A DNA stretch of 64,000 bases from Aeromonas schubertii (GTDB taxonomy: Bacteria > Pseudomonadota > Gammaproteobacteria > Enterobacterales > Aeromonadaceae), in the NCBI RefSeq assembly GCF_000820105.1, contig NZ_CDDB01000010.1, positions 140,157-204,156 on the forward strand, read 5' to 3'. Positions 19,581 through 28,386 of this stretch are shown here, one piece after another (the stretch's first letter is position 1; each line of letters starts with the position of its first letter). The notes under the pieces are model-generated. The model was not told where the DNA came from. It was given only the letters and a program-made list of their open reading frames with translations, and did not search any database. Both the position numbers and the translations under genes were made by a program.

Positions 19581-20426
19581 TCAGATCCCGCGTACCGCCT
19601 GGATCAGGGGGCTCATGTCTGCAGGAAAGGAGCGGCTGCGGATCGCCTCTTGCACGGCCCGCTCATCGTAGCGGTCAGCAGGATAGAGCACGACGCAGCT
19701 CACATCACCCGGGGCCAGGAAGTTGTGCTCACCGAAGTCGGTGTAGCGGGTCGCCCCTATGCTGACAAGCAGCCGAGAAGGATAACCGGCCCCCTCCAGC
19801 AGCCCGAGCAGATACTCGGCCGGCCCCTCATCCTCCTGATGATTGAGCTTGTCACACATCCACTCCACCAGCCGACCATGGAAATAGCTGTAGTCGACCA
19901 CGGCACTGTCCACCCCATAGGGGATCAACTCACCATCGCGCTGCAGATAACAGGCGATGCGATAACCGTCGAGCAGGCCACCAGGCTGCAACCCATCGAT
20001 GGGCAACAGGGTGGCTGAAAGCCCCTTGCTGCAAGGCCCCCAATTTTTCTTCTCGCTGATCTTGCGTGCATTGGGTCTGCGAATAGAGCAGTCATTGTAG
20101 GCACCAAACCCGGTGGGTCGCAGTGCGCTCACCTTGCCATCCCGATATTCGACCTGACACAGCAGGGCGACCTCCGGCTCAATCTGCACCTTTTCATCCC
20201 CGGATATGGCGGCCTCTGGCAGTAACAGGGTATCGCTGCTGACCGGAAAGACGCCCAGTTGGCCATCGTGCCCCGGCACATAAAAAGGAAACATCGCCTT
20301 GGGCGCCAACTTGTCACGCACCATGACGGCCACAAAATCGGAGGCCTCGCCGGCCTGCTCAAGGTGCCCGGCAAAATTACCGGCCACACCCAGTCCCATC
20401 ATCTGATGCCACTGCTTCTCTTGCAT
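19581..20426 (-). CDS. DUF5718 family protein, FAH-like
   Basis: 281 residues with the conserved N-terminus MMGLGVAGNFAGHLEQAGEA, which I associate with DUF5718. Internal motifs recall the fumarylacetoacetate hydrolase (FAH) superfamily: IEPEVALL with paired Glu in place of the metal-binding EVEL, then GAYNDCSIR in place of the ND-S-R segment, KNWGPCSKG, and SIGATRYTDFGEHNFLAPGD near the end. If this holds it would be a metal-dependent C-C hydrolase, isomerase or decarboxylase; the substrate is unknown. The start at 20426 was chosen because AGCGGAG lies 7 nt upstream. It is a single gene, divergent from a DUF440 gene. Confidence 0.65.
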   Translation of the reverse strand: MQEKQWHQMMGLGVAGNFAGHLEQAGEASDFVAVMVRDKLAPKAMFPFYVPGHDGQLGVFPVSSDTLLLPEAAISGDEKVQIEPEVALLCQVEYRDGKVSALRPTGFGAYNDCSIRRPNARKISEKKNWGPCSKGLSATLLPIDGLQPGGLLDGYRIACYLQRDGELIPYGVDSAVVDYSYFHGRLVEWMCDKLNHQEDEGPAEYLLGLLEGAGYPSRLLVSIGATRYTDFGEHNFLAPGDVSCVVLYPADRYDERAVQEAIRSRSFPADMSPLIQAVRGI

Positions 20427-20662
20427 TACTCCACTCCGCTGCATACCAGCCACTACGGGTGGCCGGGGATCACTCGAAACGCGCTATTAGAGCACAGCTC
20501 TTTGGGTGGCGCCCACTACTGAGAGACCAAACTGTGGTCCCCCTCTCTTCAGGTGGAACAACGGTTTACCCCTCGCCAAGGGGGCGGCACAAGGATAGAA
20601 TGCGCCCCAGCCTCCGGCTGCATACACCTAATCCGGCTCACCCCTCTTTTTGGATCCAATTG

Positions 20663-20968
20663 ATGACCGAACCTATGCAACTGCTCGATACCGCCATGAC
20701 CCTCTTCCTCGAGCTGGCCTCCGATAACCTTCCCGCCGACGAGATCGCCCGTTTCAATGCCCTCTATAACGAGCAGGGATTGATGGCCGAAGTAGAGCTC
20801 GGCGATGACTGGGAAGCCGATGTGGGCTTTGCCGTCAACGACGAGGAGTATGCCGAGGTGTGGATCGGCCTGGTCAACGAGAGCGAGGAGTTCACCCATT
20901 TGTTTGCCCGTCTGCTGCTTTCTCGATCAGACGAAGAGAAGTTCTGTCATATCGAATGGCTGCCGTGA
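20663..20968 (+). CDS. DUF440 double-stranded DNA mimic protein (YciU/HI1450 family), copy 1
   Basis: A 101-residue, very acidic protein aligning along its whole length with E. coli Yci[20 protein letters not shown], the DDWEADVGF segment, AEVWIGLV, and the C-terminal [16 protein letters not shown]. The H. influenzae family member HI1450 was described as a DNA mimic that binds the HU protein, and that role is only inferred here. The next gene, mtgA, begins 4 bp after the stop, so the two are probably co-transcribed. A diverged paralogue lies at 25389-25706. Confidence 0.85.
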   Translation: MTEPMQLLDTAMTLFLELASDNLPADEIARFNALYNEQGLMAEVELGDDWEADVGFAVNDEEYAEVWIGLVNESEEFTHLFARLLLSRSDEEKFCHIEWLP

Positions 20969-20972
20969 TGCC

Positions 20973-21710
20973 GTGAGCGACGTTATTCCCCTCACCCTGC
21001 CGCGCCCCCGCTGGCATTGGAGCCGGTTGCCCCGGCTGCTTGTGATCACGCTGTTGTGGGGGGTAATGCTCTCCATTCTCTGCGTAGGGATGCTGCGCTT
21101 TATCGATCCCCCCTTCTGGAGCTGGCGCCTCTTGCGAGCCATCGATCCGCCGGCCCCCATCAAGCAGGTGCAACACAGCTGGATTCCCCTCGAAAAGATA
21201 GCCAGTTCACTGCAACTGGCGGTGATCGCCGCCGAAGATCAACACTTCCCCCGACACAACGGCTTCGATCTGCAGGCCATCGAGGCCGCACTCAAACACA
21301 ACGAGGCGGGACGTACAGTGCGTGGTGGCAGCACCCTCAGCCAGCAGACCGCGAAAAACCTCTTCATGTGGAGCGATCGCAGTTTCCTGCGCAAAGGGCT
21401 GGAGGCCTGGTTTACCCTGCTGATGGAGCTTGGTTGGGATAAGGCTCGCATCCTCGAGGTCTATCTCAACATCGTGGAGTTTGGGCCGGGTATCTACGGC
21501 GCCGAAGCCGCCGCACGCCACTATTTTCATAAACCGGCCAGTCGCCTGAGCGCCTATGAGGCCTCCCTGCTGGCGGCCGCCCTGCCCAACCCCTGGCGAT
21601 ATAAAGTCAATCCTCCCTCCCCTTATGTCGCAAAACGCTCTGCCTGGATCCGTCGCCAGATGCAGCAACTGGGCAATGTGACCCTGCAGCAGGTTCAGCA
21701 GGCCCCCTGA
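20973..21710 (+). CDS. mtgA: Monofunctional biosynthetic peptidoglycan transglycosylase
   Basis: 245 residues with one N-terminal membrane helix ([19 protein letters not shown]) and a GT51 glycosyltransferase domain: catalytic Glu in [14 protein letters not shown], then [20 protein letters not shown] and [12 protein letters not shown]. It polymerises lipid II glycan strands at the outer face of the inner membrane. No in-frame ATG precedes the membrane helix after the DUF440 stop, so I place the start at a GTG at 20973; the ribosome site is poor and translation may be coupled to the upstream gene. Confidence 0.93.
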   Translation: MSDVIPLTLPRPRWHWSRLPRLLVITLLWGVMLSILCVGMLRFIDPPFWSWRLLRAIDPPAPIKQVQHSWIPLEKIASSLQLAVIAAEDQHFPRHNGFDLQAIEAALKHNEAGRTVRGGSTLSQQTAKNLFMWSDRSFLRKGLEAWFTLLMELGWDKARILEVYLNIVEFGPGIYGAEAAARHYFHKPASRLSAYEASLLAAALPNPWRYKVNPPSPYVAKRSAWIRRQMQQLGNVTLQQVQQAP

Positions 21711-21825
21711 GTTCCCACCATTTCACATCCACAGGAGATGCGTCACAGACTCCAGACATGGATTTGAACGGAAACCACCAAGACCGTAACATGATACCCA
21801 CACTCAGCTGTTGGACGTATCAAGG

Positions 21826-22770
21826 ATGAAGATTAAGAGTCTTGTTTTTTCACTCATTGCCACCGGATTTCTCTCTCCGGCCCAGGCTGCGACGCCCTAT
21901 GCGGGTGCACGCATAGGCTGGTCATACTTTCAGGCCGGTTGTGAGTCATGGGCCACCGGCTGCCAACGTGATGCCCTTGGCGGTGGCGTGTTTGGCGGTA
22001 TGGAAATCAATCAATGGCTTGCGCTCGAGGGCGGCTACACCTGGCTTGGCAAGGCCAAGGGAGAATACAGGGCCGGTGACGTAGACGGAACCATGCAAAG
22101 CGCCGATCTCTCCGCCAAAGTAACCTATCCCGTGCTCGATCCTCTTGCCCTCTATGGCCGAGTCGGCGCGCTCCACTGGTGGGGCAAGGTCGATGGTGAG
22201 GGATATCATTACTCCGATCGCGGCTGGGATGCACTGTTTGCCACCGGAATCGAATATCGACTGAACGAACGCTGGCTGGCCCGCCTCGAATATCAGTTCA
22301 TTGATGGCCTGGGCAACGACAGGCTCGGGCAGAGTGACCATCACCTCACCAGCCTGGGCGTCGTCTATCGCTTCGCAGCCAGCACCCCATCTGCCCCCAC
22401 CCAGACGACGCTGCCTCCCGTCCCGACCCGGGTCGTATTGGCCCCTCTCTCGGCTGAAACGTTGTTTGCCTTCGACAGCGCCACCCTGCGCGATACCGCA
22501 GTACTGACACCGCTGCTCAATCGCCTGCTCGAGGCGCCACAAAGCCGGTTACTCATTACCGGCCACACGGATGATCGTGGCTCGCAATCCTATAACCAAG
22601 GGTTGAGTGAACGACGAGCCCAGGCCGTTGCCGATTGGTTGGCAAGTCAGGGCATAGCACCCCAGCGCCTTAGCCCCCGCGGGGACGGGGCTCGCGCCCC
22701 TATTGCCGACAACAGCACAGAGGAAGGTCGCGCTCAGAATCGTCGGGTCGAACTGCAGTGGCAACCCTGA
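21826..22770 (+). CDS. OmpA-family outer membrane protein
   Basis: 314 residues: signal peptide cleaved after SPAQA (residue 21), an OmpA-like N-terminal beta-barrel of about 165 residues with alternating aromatic strands (YAGARIGWSYF, ALEGGYTWLG, ALYGRVGALHWWGK, GVVYRF at its end), a short Pro/Thr linker, and a C-terminal peptidoglycan-binding OmpA domain with FAFDSATL, TGHTDDRGS and LSERRAQAV carrying the conserved Asp and Arg. It is probably a structural anchor between outer membrane and wall. An in-frame TTG at 21811 is an alternative start. The large lipoprotein gene begins 10 bp downstream, so the two are likely one operon. Confidence 0.9.
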   Translation: MKIKSLVFSLIATGFLSPAQAATPYAGARIGWSYFQAGCESWATGCQRDALGGGVFGGMEINQWLALEGGYTWLGKAKGEYRAGDVDGTMQSADLSAKVTYPVLDPLALYGRVGALHWWGKVDGEGYHYSDRGWDALFATGIEYRLNERWLARLEYQFIDGLGNDRLGQSDHHLTSLGVVYRFAASTPSAPTQTTLPPVPTRVVLAPLSAETLFAFDSATLRDTAVLTPLLNRLLEAPQSRLLITGHTDDRGSQSYNQGLSERRAQAVADWLASQGIAPQRLSPRGDGARAPIADNSTEEGRAQNRRVELQWQP

Positions 22771-22780
22771 GGAGATGGAT

Positions 22781-25147
22781 ATGAAAAAAACACTCATCAC
22801 GCTAACCCTGATCCTCGGGGGGTGCGGAGGCAATGGTGACGATGGTTTCCCCAGTCGGCCCGACGTCTCCCCACCCGCCCCCCAGTGGCAAGTGCCCCAG
22901 GCTCAACTGCTCGATATCGACGGTGATGCGCTGGTTGGCGCGACCCTGGAAGGGAAATATCTCTTTGTGGATCCCAATACACCACCCCGTCTCGAGGGCG
23001 CCAGTGAACTACGCTGGCGTGACAGCCAGAACAGTACGCTGGGTATGGGCCAACGCCTTAACTTGACCTCCGCCATGGTGGGCAAACGGATCGCATTTTG
23101 TGTCAGCCCGGTAGCACAAGGCACCGCACAGACGCGCGGCGAAGAGCGTTGCAGCCTGCCCCTCCTCATCAGAATGCCAACCGGCTCCGCACCTGAGGCG
23201 AAAGCCGTCTCCCTGATGCCTGCCGGTGGGTTGACTGTTGGCGATACCGTCAACGGTCAATATACCTATCAGGATGCAGATCCACAGGACAGGGAGGGGA
23301 GCAGCCGTTACAGCTGGTTGGTCGATGGGGTCGTGCTCGCCGGAGCGAGTGGTCAAAGCCTGCTTCTGACCTCCTCGCTTCAGGGCAAGAGTGTGACCTT
23401 TTGCGTCAGGCCGGCTTCGGTTCCAAGAGACCCCCACAACAATCCAACACAGGGAGAGACCCGCTGCAGCGATGCCTCCCCCCACATAGGGGCAAAAACT
23501 GGCAAGGCTCCGGAGGTCATCAAGCTCGCAGCCCTGGGGTGGCCTGCTGTTGGCAATACCTTGCAGGGAGCCTATCTCTATGAAGATGAAGATGGCGATC
23601 AAGAGGGAACAAGCCTGCGCCAATGGAAGCGTGCCGGAGTTTCGATTCCGGGGGCAACCGGCCGCAGCTACCAACTGACCGCGAGCGATGCGGGCACTAT
23701 AGTGGGTTACTGCGTCACGCCAGTGGCCAAGAGCGGCTTGCCCGATACGGGAATTGAACGTTGTGACACCCTGGGCCCGGTGGTCACCACTCCGCAGGGG
23801 ATTCCTCCTTCGGCTGAATCGACCATCACAGTCGCCAACGGTGATTGGCCACACGCGGGAGCTCTCCTCACTGGTAAATACCAATACATCCCCTCATCGA
23901 CGGGACGACCCGAGGGGAACAGTGTGTCATTCTGGCGGGTTTCAGGCCGGGATCAGATTTGCGCCGGCCAACCCTGCGATTACAACATTGCCAGCGATGA
24001 TGTTGGGCAACCCATCCAATATTGTGTCGTCCCCATCGACAATGCCGGATTGTCAGGCACCCTGACCTGTTCCCAGATTACCGGAGCGGCCATCAGGTTA
24101 TATGGACACCTGGAGTACAACCGCACCCTCTATGCCGACATCATCGGTCTTAGCGGGCATTCCCGCTGGCTGGTCGATACCTCCAATATCAGCGGTCCCG
24201 GCCATAATGGGTCCATGAGTGAACCTCTTGGAGCCTTTCCGGTCCCGGCTTATCGTATTGGTACCACCCTCTTGGCCGCTTTGCGTGGCCTCCTTGGCTA
24301 TGACACCAATGCGGTGCACGATCTCAACGGAAACGGCATGATAGACAATCGGGAGTGGGCCGATGCGATTCGAAACCACACAGCCCCCGCCATCGATGCG
24401 CGCCACTTTGTGGGCAAAGAGGTGACATATTGCCTGCAGACCGAGCAATATGGCGAGATCTGCCTCAACGCCTCCGAAAGCCGTGGCCCTGGCGACACCC
24501 TCTGCACCGATGACACCCAATGCGTCGTCGGGGGTGTTTATTACAATGGCGCCAATGCCGGGTTGAGAGGCATAGCCCCCGTCACACGTCTGCTGCTGGC
24601 AGGGGAAGATGCCTCGGGCACCCCCATCGACGGCTCGGCGTACTTCCACCGTCCGTTGAGCAGGGCAGAGGTCAACCTCAAGGATCTGGCCGGTCTTGGA
24701 GCCGGACTGCCGGCTCCCGATTCGTCGGGTGAGTTAATTCAGGGAGGCATCCACTGGGCAAGGCTGAGCCATGCCGCCCCCTCACCAACCCCCACCAGCC
24801 CGGCGCTGCAATTGTGTCGTCAATTGACCGATGGCGACCCGGTAGGCAGTTGGTCACTGCCCGTCGAGAACAATACCTACTCTACCGACAGCCATGCCGC
24901 CCCCAACGGCGACAACCAGGCTCCCACCGCGCAGGGTCTCAACAACTTGACTCTCTGGCAGGTTCATTTTGGAGGTCAGGTCACCCCCGTCAATGAACTC
25001 GATCCCGTGTTCGGTTGGCCCAAATATAAGAACTGGAGCGCGACCCAGGCCGGCTCGACAACACACAAGGCGCTGGACTGGCAAAATGGCAGTGACTTTG
25101 CCAACTGGGGCAACACCAGCCCACTTCTGGTCAACTGCATCCAGTAA
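22781..25147 (+). CDS. Large repeat lipoprotein, possible surface adhesin
   Basis: 788 residues. The lipobox ILGGC puts the lipid on Cys15. Four tandem modules of ~90-105 residues (about 40-130, 145-235, 250-335, 350-435) share the plan VG-T-G-Y-Y-D, EG-S-W, LT--G, then CV-P and a second Cys (107/124, 208/229, 311/328, 415/430), consistent with one disulfide per Ig-like module. A fifth, interrupted copy ends in YCLQ...EICL (551/561), and its insert holds a canonical EF-hand loop, D514-N516-N518-G519-I521-E525. The last ~110 residues (WSLP, NWSAT, LLVNCI) recall DUF1566/Lcl C-terminal domains. Function unknown. A strong terminator ends the operon with the OmpA-like gene. Confidence 0.8.
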   Translation: MKKTLITLTLILGGCGGNGDDGFPSRPDVSPPAPQWQVPQAQLLDIDGDALVGATLEGKYLFVDPNTPPRLEGASELRWRDSQNSTLGMGQRLNLTSAMVGKRIAFCVSPVAQGTAQTRGEERCSLPLLIRMPTGSAPEAKAVSLMPAGGLTVGDTVNGQYTYQDADPQDREGSSRYSWLVDGVVLAGASGQSLLLTSSLQGKSVTFCVRPASVPRDPHNNPTQGETRCSDASPHIGAKTGKAPEVIKLAALGWPAVGNTLQGAYLYEDEDGDQEGTSLRQWKRAGVSIPGATGRSYQLTASDAGTIVGYCVTPVAKSGLPDTGIERCDTLGPVVTTPQGIPPSAESTITVANGDWPHAGALLTGKYQYIPSSTGRPEGNSVSFWRVSGRDQICAGQPCDYNIASDDVGQPIQYCVVPIDNAGLSGTLTCSQITGAAIRLYGHLEYNRTLYADIIGLSGHSRWLVDTSNISGPGHNGSMSEPLGAFPVPAYRIGTTLLAALRGLLGYDTNAVHDLNGNGMIDNREWADAIRNHTAPAIDARHFVGKEVTYCLQTEQYGEICLNASESRGPGDTLCTDDTQCVVGGVYYNGANAGLRGIAPVTRLLLAGEDASGTPIDGSAYFHRPLSRAEVNLKDLAGLGAGLPAPDSSGELIQGGIHWARLSHAAPSPTPTSPALQLCRQLTDGDPVGSWSLPVENNTYSTDSHAAPNGDNQAPTAQGLNNLTLWQVHFGGQVTPVNELDPVFGWPKYKNWSATQAGSTTHKALDWQNGSDFANWGNTSPLLVNCIQ

Positions 25148-25167
25148 TCAGTCATAACCGCACGTCA

Positions 25168-25197
25168 AAGGGGCCGCGTCACGACGGCCCCTTTTTT
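25168..25197 (+). terminator. Terminator after the lipoprotein gene
   Basis: AAGGGGCCG/CGGCCCCTT stem with an 8-nt loop and a run of six T, 20 bp after the stop. The remaining bases to 25388 show no gene. Confidence 0.85.
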
Positions 25198-25388
25198 CTG
25201 CCCTGCTCCAGCTGGGGCAAAAAGTGCCACCACCACACCTCTCTTCGGCGCCGCACCTTAAGCCTGTACCGCCGTGTCTTCATCGCGCCTCCTGTTGCGG
25301 CTTCAAGCATGGTCTTCCTCTGCCATCGGGGCAAGGTGGTTCCAGGGCGGGATTACTGTTAGAGTTGGGCCGCTTTGATGGAGGAGTT

Positions 25389-25706
25389 ATGACACAGAGA
25401 ACCCCGGACCAACTGGTTGAGTTGGCCTACGATCGCTTTTTGGAAGAGGCGGCAGATCACCTGACCCCGGAGCAAGTGGTCGATATCACTCTGGAGTTCG
25501 AGCAGCGTGGAGCGGTCGAGGCCACCCTGCCCGTCGAAGATTGGGCCAACGAGCTGGGTGCTCCGGTGAGCCTGACCGACTGGGCCGAGGTGTGGGTGGG
25601 ACTGCTCGATCATCAGGACGAATTCGACACCATCTATGCCAAGTTTTTGGTCCCGCTCGAGAGCCGAGAGCAGACGCTCCATATTCGCTGGTATCCGGCC
25701 CAATAA
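25389..25706 (+). CDS. DUF440 double-stranded DNA mimic protein (YciU/HI1450 family), copy 2
   Basis: 105 residues, strongly acidic, closest in pattern to E. coli YciU: AYDRFLEEAADHLTPEQVVD, then LEFEQRGAVE, DWANEL, AEVWVGLLD and the C-terminal LHIRWYP. GGAGGAG lies 3-9 bases before the ATG. Family members mimic the charge pattern of DNA and have been linked to HU; the actual partner in this organism is unknown. It is a single gene facing a converging operon across a shared hairpin. The paralogue at 20663-20968 shares the overall plan but has a different acidic central loop. Confidence 0.87.
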   Translation: MTQRTPDQLVELAYDRFLEEAADHLTPEQVVDITLEFEQRGAVEATLPVEDWANELGAPVSLTDWAEVWVGLLDHQDEFDTIYAKFLVPLESREQTLHIRWYPAQ

Positions 25707-25740
25707 CGAAGAGGCCCGTCATCATCGACTGGCCTCTTCG
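25707..25740. terminator. Hairpin between convergent genes
   Basis: A 10-bp stem CGAAGAGGCC/GGCCTCTTCG with a 14-nt loop, lying between the DUF440 stop and the stop of the reverse-strand CWC gene. There is no long T-run on either side, so bidirectional termination is likely but not certain. Confidence 0.55.
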
Positions 25741-25742
25741 CG

Positions 25743-26060
25743 TTAGCGTCCCGCCTGCTGCTGAGCCAAAGCGTGGCAGCGGCGACACAGACATCGGGTA
25801 GCATCGGGCGCCATGGGCAGTGGCCGGGTCTGATTGCACCAGCAGGCCTCGATCCCCTCACCCGCCGAGACGGCGCAGTAGAGGGGCTCACCGCAGCGCT
25901 CACAGCGGGCCGAGCTGCGCTCGCCCTTGAGCTCCTCGATGAGCGCGCGCTGCTGTGCCTCGTCCATGGCGCTCCAACGCCCGATCTCGCCAAGGGTGCG
26001 ACCACACCCGAGACAGATACCGCCGACGGCGCGGCAATCGCCGATGCAGGGTGATGGCAT
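25743..26060 (-). CDS. DUF1289 plus cysteine-rich CWC domain protein
   Basis: 105 residues and 13 Cys. Residues 1-45 are a DUF1289 domain (SPCIGDCRAVGGICLGCGRT, then EIGRWSAM). The second half (ARCERCGEPLYC, ACWC, CLCRRCHALA) matches the cysteine-rich CWC family. Both parts look like metal-binding knuckles, and the fusion in one small protein is notable. The start is fixed by a four-base ATGA overlap with the end of the CvfB-like gene, so the two are translationally coupled. Function unknown; zinc or iron-sulfur binding is an inference. Confidence 0.8.
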   Translation of the reverse strand: MPSPCIGDCRAVGGICLGCGRTLGEIGRWSAMDEAQQRALIEELKGERSSARCERCGEPLYCAVSAGEGIEACWCNQTRPLPMAPDATRCLCRRCHALAQQQAGR

Positions 26061-26911
26061 CAGGAGGGCTCGTCCTCTGAGTTCACCAGCCGGATCCCCT
26101 CCCCTTCGATCTGGATGCGGCCCTGCTTGTAGAGTCCACCGATCGCCTTCTTGAAGGTGCCCTTGCTGATGCCAAAGAGTTGGTAGATGAGCTCGGGGTC
26201 GCTCTTGTCCCCAACGGCCAACCAACCTCCCTGGCGCTCGAGTCGGGCGAGGATCTTGCCGGAAGCATCATCGGCCTTGCCCATACCGGGCTGGTTCAGG
26301 GTCAGATCGAGCTTGCCGTCGTCGCGCACCTGCTTGACCCAGGCGCGGGTGGGACGCCCGGTCGGCAGGCGACCGAAGATCTCGTTTTTGAACAGCATGC
26401 CGGGCCAGCGGCCATTGACCACGACCTTGATGCCGAGCGGGGTGTGATCGCCACTTTGTACCGACACCTCATCCCCGGCCTTGAAGGGGGGACGGTCGGT
26501 GGCCAGATGACGGTCGATCTTGCTGGTCCCCACCATACGCCCCTCGTGGTCGAGGGAGAGATAGACCAGATAGGTACGGCCCACCTGCATCGCCTTGGCC
26601 TGCTCACGCTCGGGGACGAAGAGGTCTTTTTTCATGCCCCAGTCGAGGAAGGCGCCTATCTTGTTGGCACTGACCACCTTGAGACCGGCAAATTCGCCCG
26701 CCATCGCCTTGGGCTGGTCGGTGGTGATCACCGGCTCGCAATCCGCATCCAGATAGAGGAACACCTCCACCCCCAGCCCAACCTCCGCCTCGGGCGGCAG
26801 TTGGCGACGCGGCAGCAACAGCTCGCCGTAATCCCCCGCCTCGAGCCAGGCCCCCTTGGGTTCGAGCTCGACTATGGTCAGGGTATTTTTCTTGCCAATC
26901 TCAATCATCAT
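26060..26911 (-). CDS. CvfB/YitL-family S1-domain RNA-binding protein
   Basis: 283 residues: consecutive S1-like OB domains (KNTLTIVELEPKGAWLEAG, then KVVSANKIGAFLDWGMKKDL with the DLFVP motif, then a third with WPGMLFKNEIFG and RAWVKQVRDDGKLDLTL) and a C-terminal winged helix (LIYQLFGISKGTFKKAIGGLYKQGRI). This is the plan of CvfB/YitL proteins, which bind RNA and influence virulence genes in Staphylococcus. Two adjacent ATGs (26911, 26908) both suit the GGA ribosome site. The product is a cytoplasmic regulator whose RNA targets are unknown. Its stop overlaps the start of the Cys-rich gene. Confidence 0.88.
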   Translation of the reverse strand: MMIEIGKKNTLTIVELEPKGAWLEAGDYGELLLPRRQLPPEAEVGLGVEVFLYLDADCEPVITTDQPKAMAGEFAGLKVVSANKIGAFLDWGMKKDLFVPEREQAKAMQVGRTYLVYLSLDHEGRMVGTSKIDRHLATDRPPFKAGDEVSVQSGDHTPLGIKVVVNGRWPGMLFKNEIFGRLPTGRPTRAWVKQVRDDGKLDLTLNQPGMGKADDASGKILARLERQGGWLAVGDKSDPELIYQLFGISKGTFKKAIGGLYKQGRIQIEGEGIRLVNSEDEPS

Positions 26912-27070
26912 CTCAATTCCGACACCTAAATCGAGGGCGCATCTTACCGCAAACTGCTGCCAGCAGCATCGCCTGACTGCACACAATTCAGGCAAACAGG
27001 CGAGGGTTGGCTGCTAATGGCCCTACTTTTAGGTAGACTTCGCGCCAATTTTCTTAACGAGGATCCGCAG

Positions 27071-28279
27071 ATGACGCCATCCGTTCGCACCCGACATCTC
27101 AATGCCTGGCTGGAGCAGGCACTACCAGGGCTGGGTTACGCCGGCCTGCACGGTTTTCTCTGTGCCCGCCTGACCGGGCCTGATCTGCCGGACTGGCACC
27201 ACCCTCTCGCCGGCCTCTGGCAAGGGGCGCTGGATGAAAAAACCAGGCAGGCCATCGATAGCCTCATCGACGAGCTTGAGCTCCTGGCCGATGAGGGGCA
27301 GCTCGCCCTGCCCACCCAGTGTCGTCTGCCGAGCGGAGATCCCGAGTCTGTCTTCACCGATGATCAGCCCCTGCGCCAGTGGAGCCACGGCTTTAGCCTG
27401 GGCTTTGCCTGTTGGCCACGGCCCAACGATCTCAATCACCCGACGACCCAGCTGCGTTTTAGCCTGGCCGCCGAGCTCTGTCTGTTTCGCGACCGCCAGA
27501 TGGCGCAGATGCTCCATCAGGCCGCCCCTGACGCCCCGGCCTTGCCCGATTTTCTCAAGCGCAGCCGGCAACAGATGAAGAGTGCCCTCAATGGTCTGCT
27601 TCATGCGGAGCAGGCGGTAAGCCCGGGCGACTACGCCGAGCCGGAGATCCCGGTAGAGCAGGCCGAACGTTGGCAAGAGTGGTTTGATGCAGCCTCCCGC
27701 ACTCGCAGCAGCCATGAGCGGGCACGCCTCTATGGCCTTATCGTCGAGGATGCCTCCACCCGGTTTGACCAGGCCACCCTCGAGGCCCTGGGTGGCTATG
27801 CCTGGAGCGAGCCTGCCGCTCGGCCCCTGCTGGCCGCCCGGGCGAGTCTGGCCGACTGCCTGCGCGAGCAAGGCCGCCTGCAAGAGGCAGAGGAGCACTA
27901 CCAGGCTCTGCTTACCCTGTGCCAGGACGACCCGCTCGGCTGTCGCTACCAGCTCTCCAGTCTCTATGCCCTGGAGGGGCGTTGGGAGGCGCTCGCCGCC
28001 CTGCTTGAGCGCTTCGACGAGGCCAGCACCTGGCTCTGCTTCAATCGCGCCCTGATGCTCTTCGCCACCCAGGGGCGGGACGCCGCTGCTGCGGCTCTCT
28101 CCGAGGCGTGCCGCGCCAATGCGCACGTCAAGGCCTGCCTGCTCGGCAGCCGCAAGCTGCCCAAGGAGGCGCCGCAGGCTTACAGCCCCGGCAATCGGGA
28201 CGAGGCCGCCAGCTATGCCATGGCAACCCGCGAGGCCTGGCTCAAGCATGGCGCCCTGTTCTGGCTGCGCCAGGGCTGA
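27071..28279 (+). CDS. UPF0149/YecA-like N-terminus plus TPR/ST7-like protein
   Basis: 402 residues. The N-terminal ~150 residues (GLGYAGLHGFLCARLTGP, WSHGFSLGF) resemble the UPF0149/YecA helical domain. The C-terminal half (LAARASLADCLREQGRLQEAEEHYQALL, LCFNRALMLFATQGRDAA, then ANAHVKACLLG and AASYA) resembles the TPR-like ST7 region. It is likely a cytoplasmic helical scaffold. There is no zinc-binding SEC-C tail of the kind found on YecA itself. The start at 27071 is preceded by GAGG at 8-nt spacing. Confidence 0.7.
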   Translation: MTPSVRTRHLNAWLEQALPGLGYAGLHGFLCARLTGPDLPDWHHPLAGLWQGALDEKTRQAIDSLIDELELLADEGQLALPTQCRLPSGDPESVFTDDQPLRQWSHGFSLGFACWPRPNDLNHPTTQLRFSLAAELCLFRDRQMAQMLHQAAPDAPALPDFLKRSRQQMKSALNGLLHAEQAVSPGDYAEPEIPVEQAERWQEWFDAASRTRSSHERARLYGLIVEDASTRFDQATLEALGGYAWSEPAARPLLAARASLADCLREQGRLQEAEEHYQALLTLCQDDPLGCRYQLSSLYALEGRWEALAALLERFDEASTWLCFNRALMLFATQGRDAAAAALSEACRANAHVKACLLGSRKLPKEAPQAYSPGNRDEAASYAMATREAWLKHGALFWLRQG

Positions 28280-28386
28280 GACGACAAAGGATGACCCAGG
28301 CCATGGAGCAGGCCTTATAAATGGCGTATCATGAGCCAGTATCATTAGAAACCGCCTGGCGGGGCGGTTTGCCCGCAGGAGACGTT

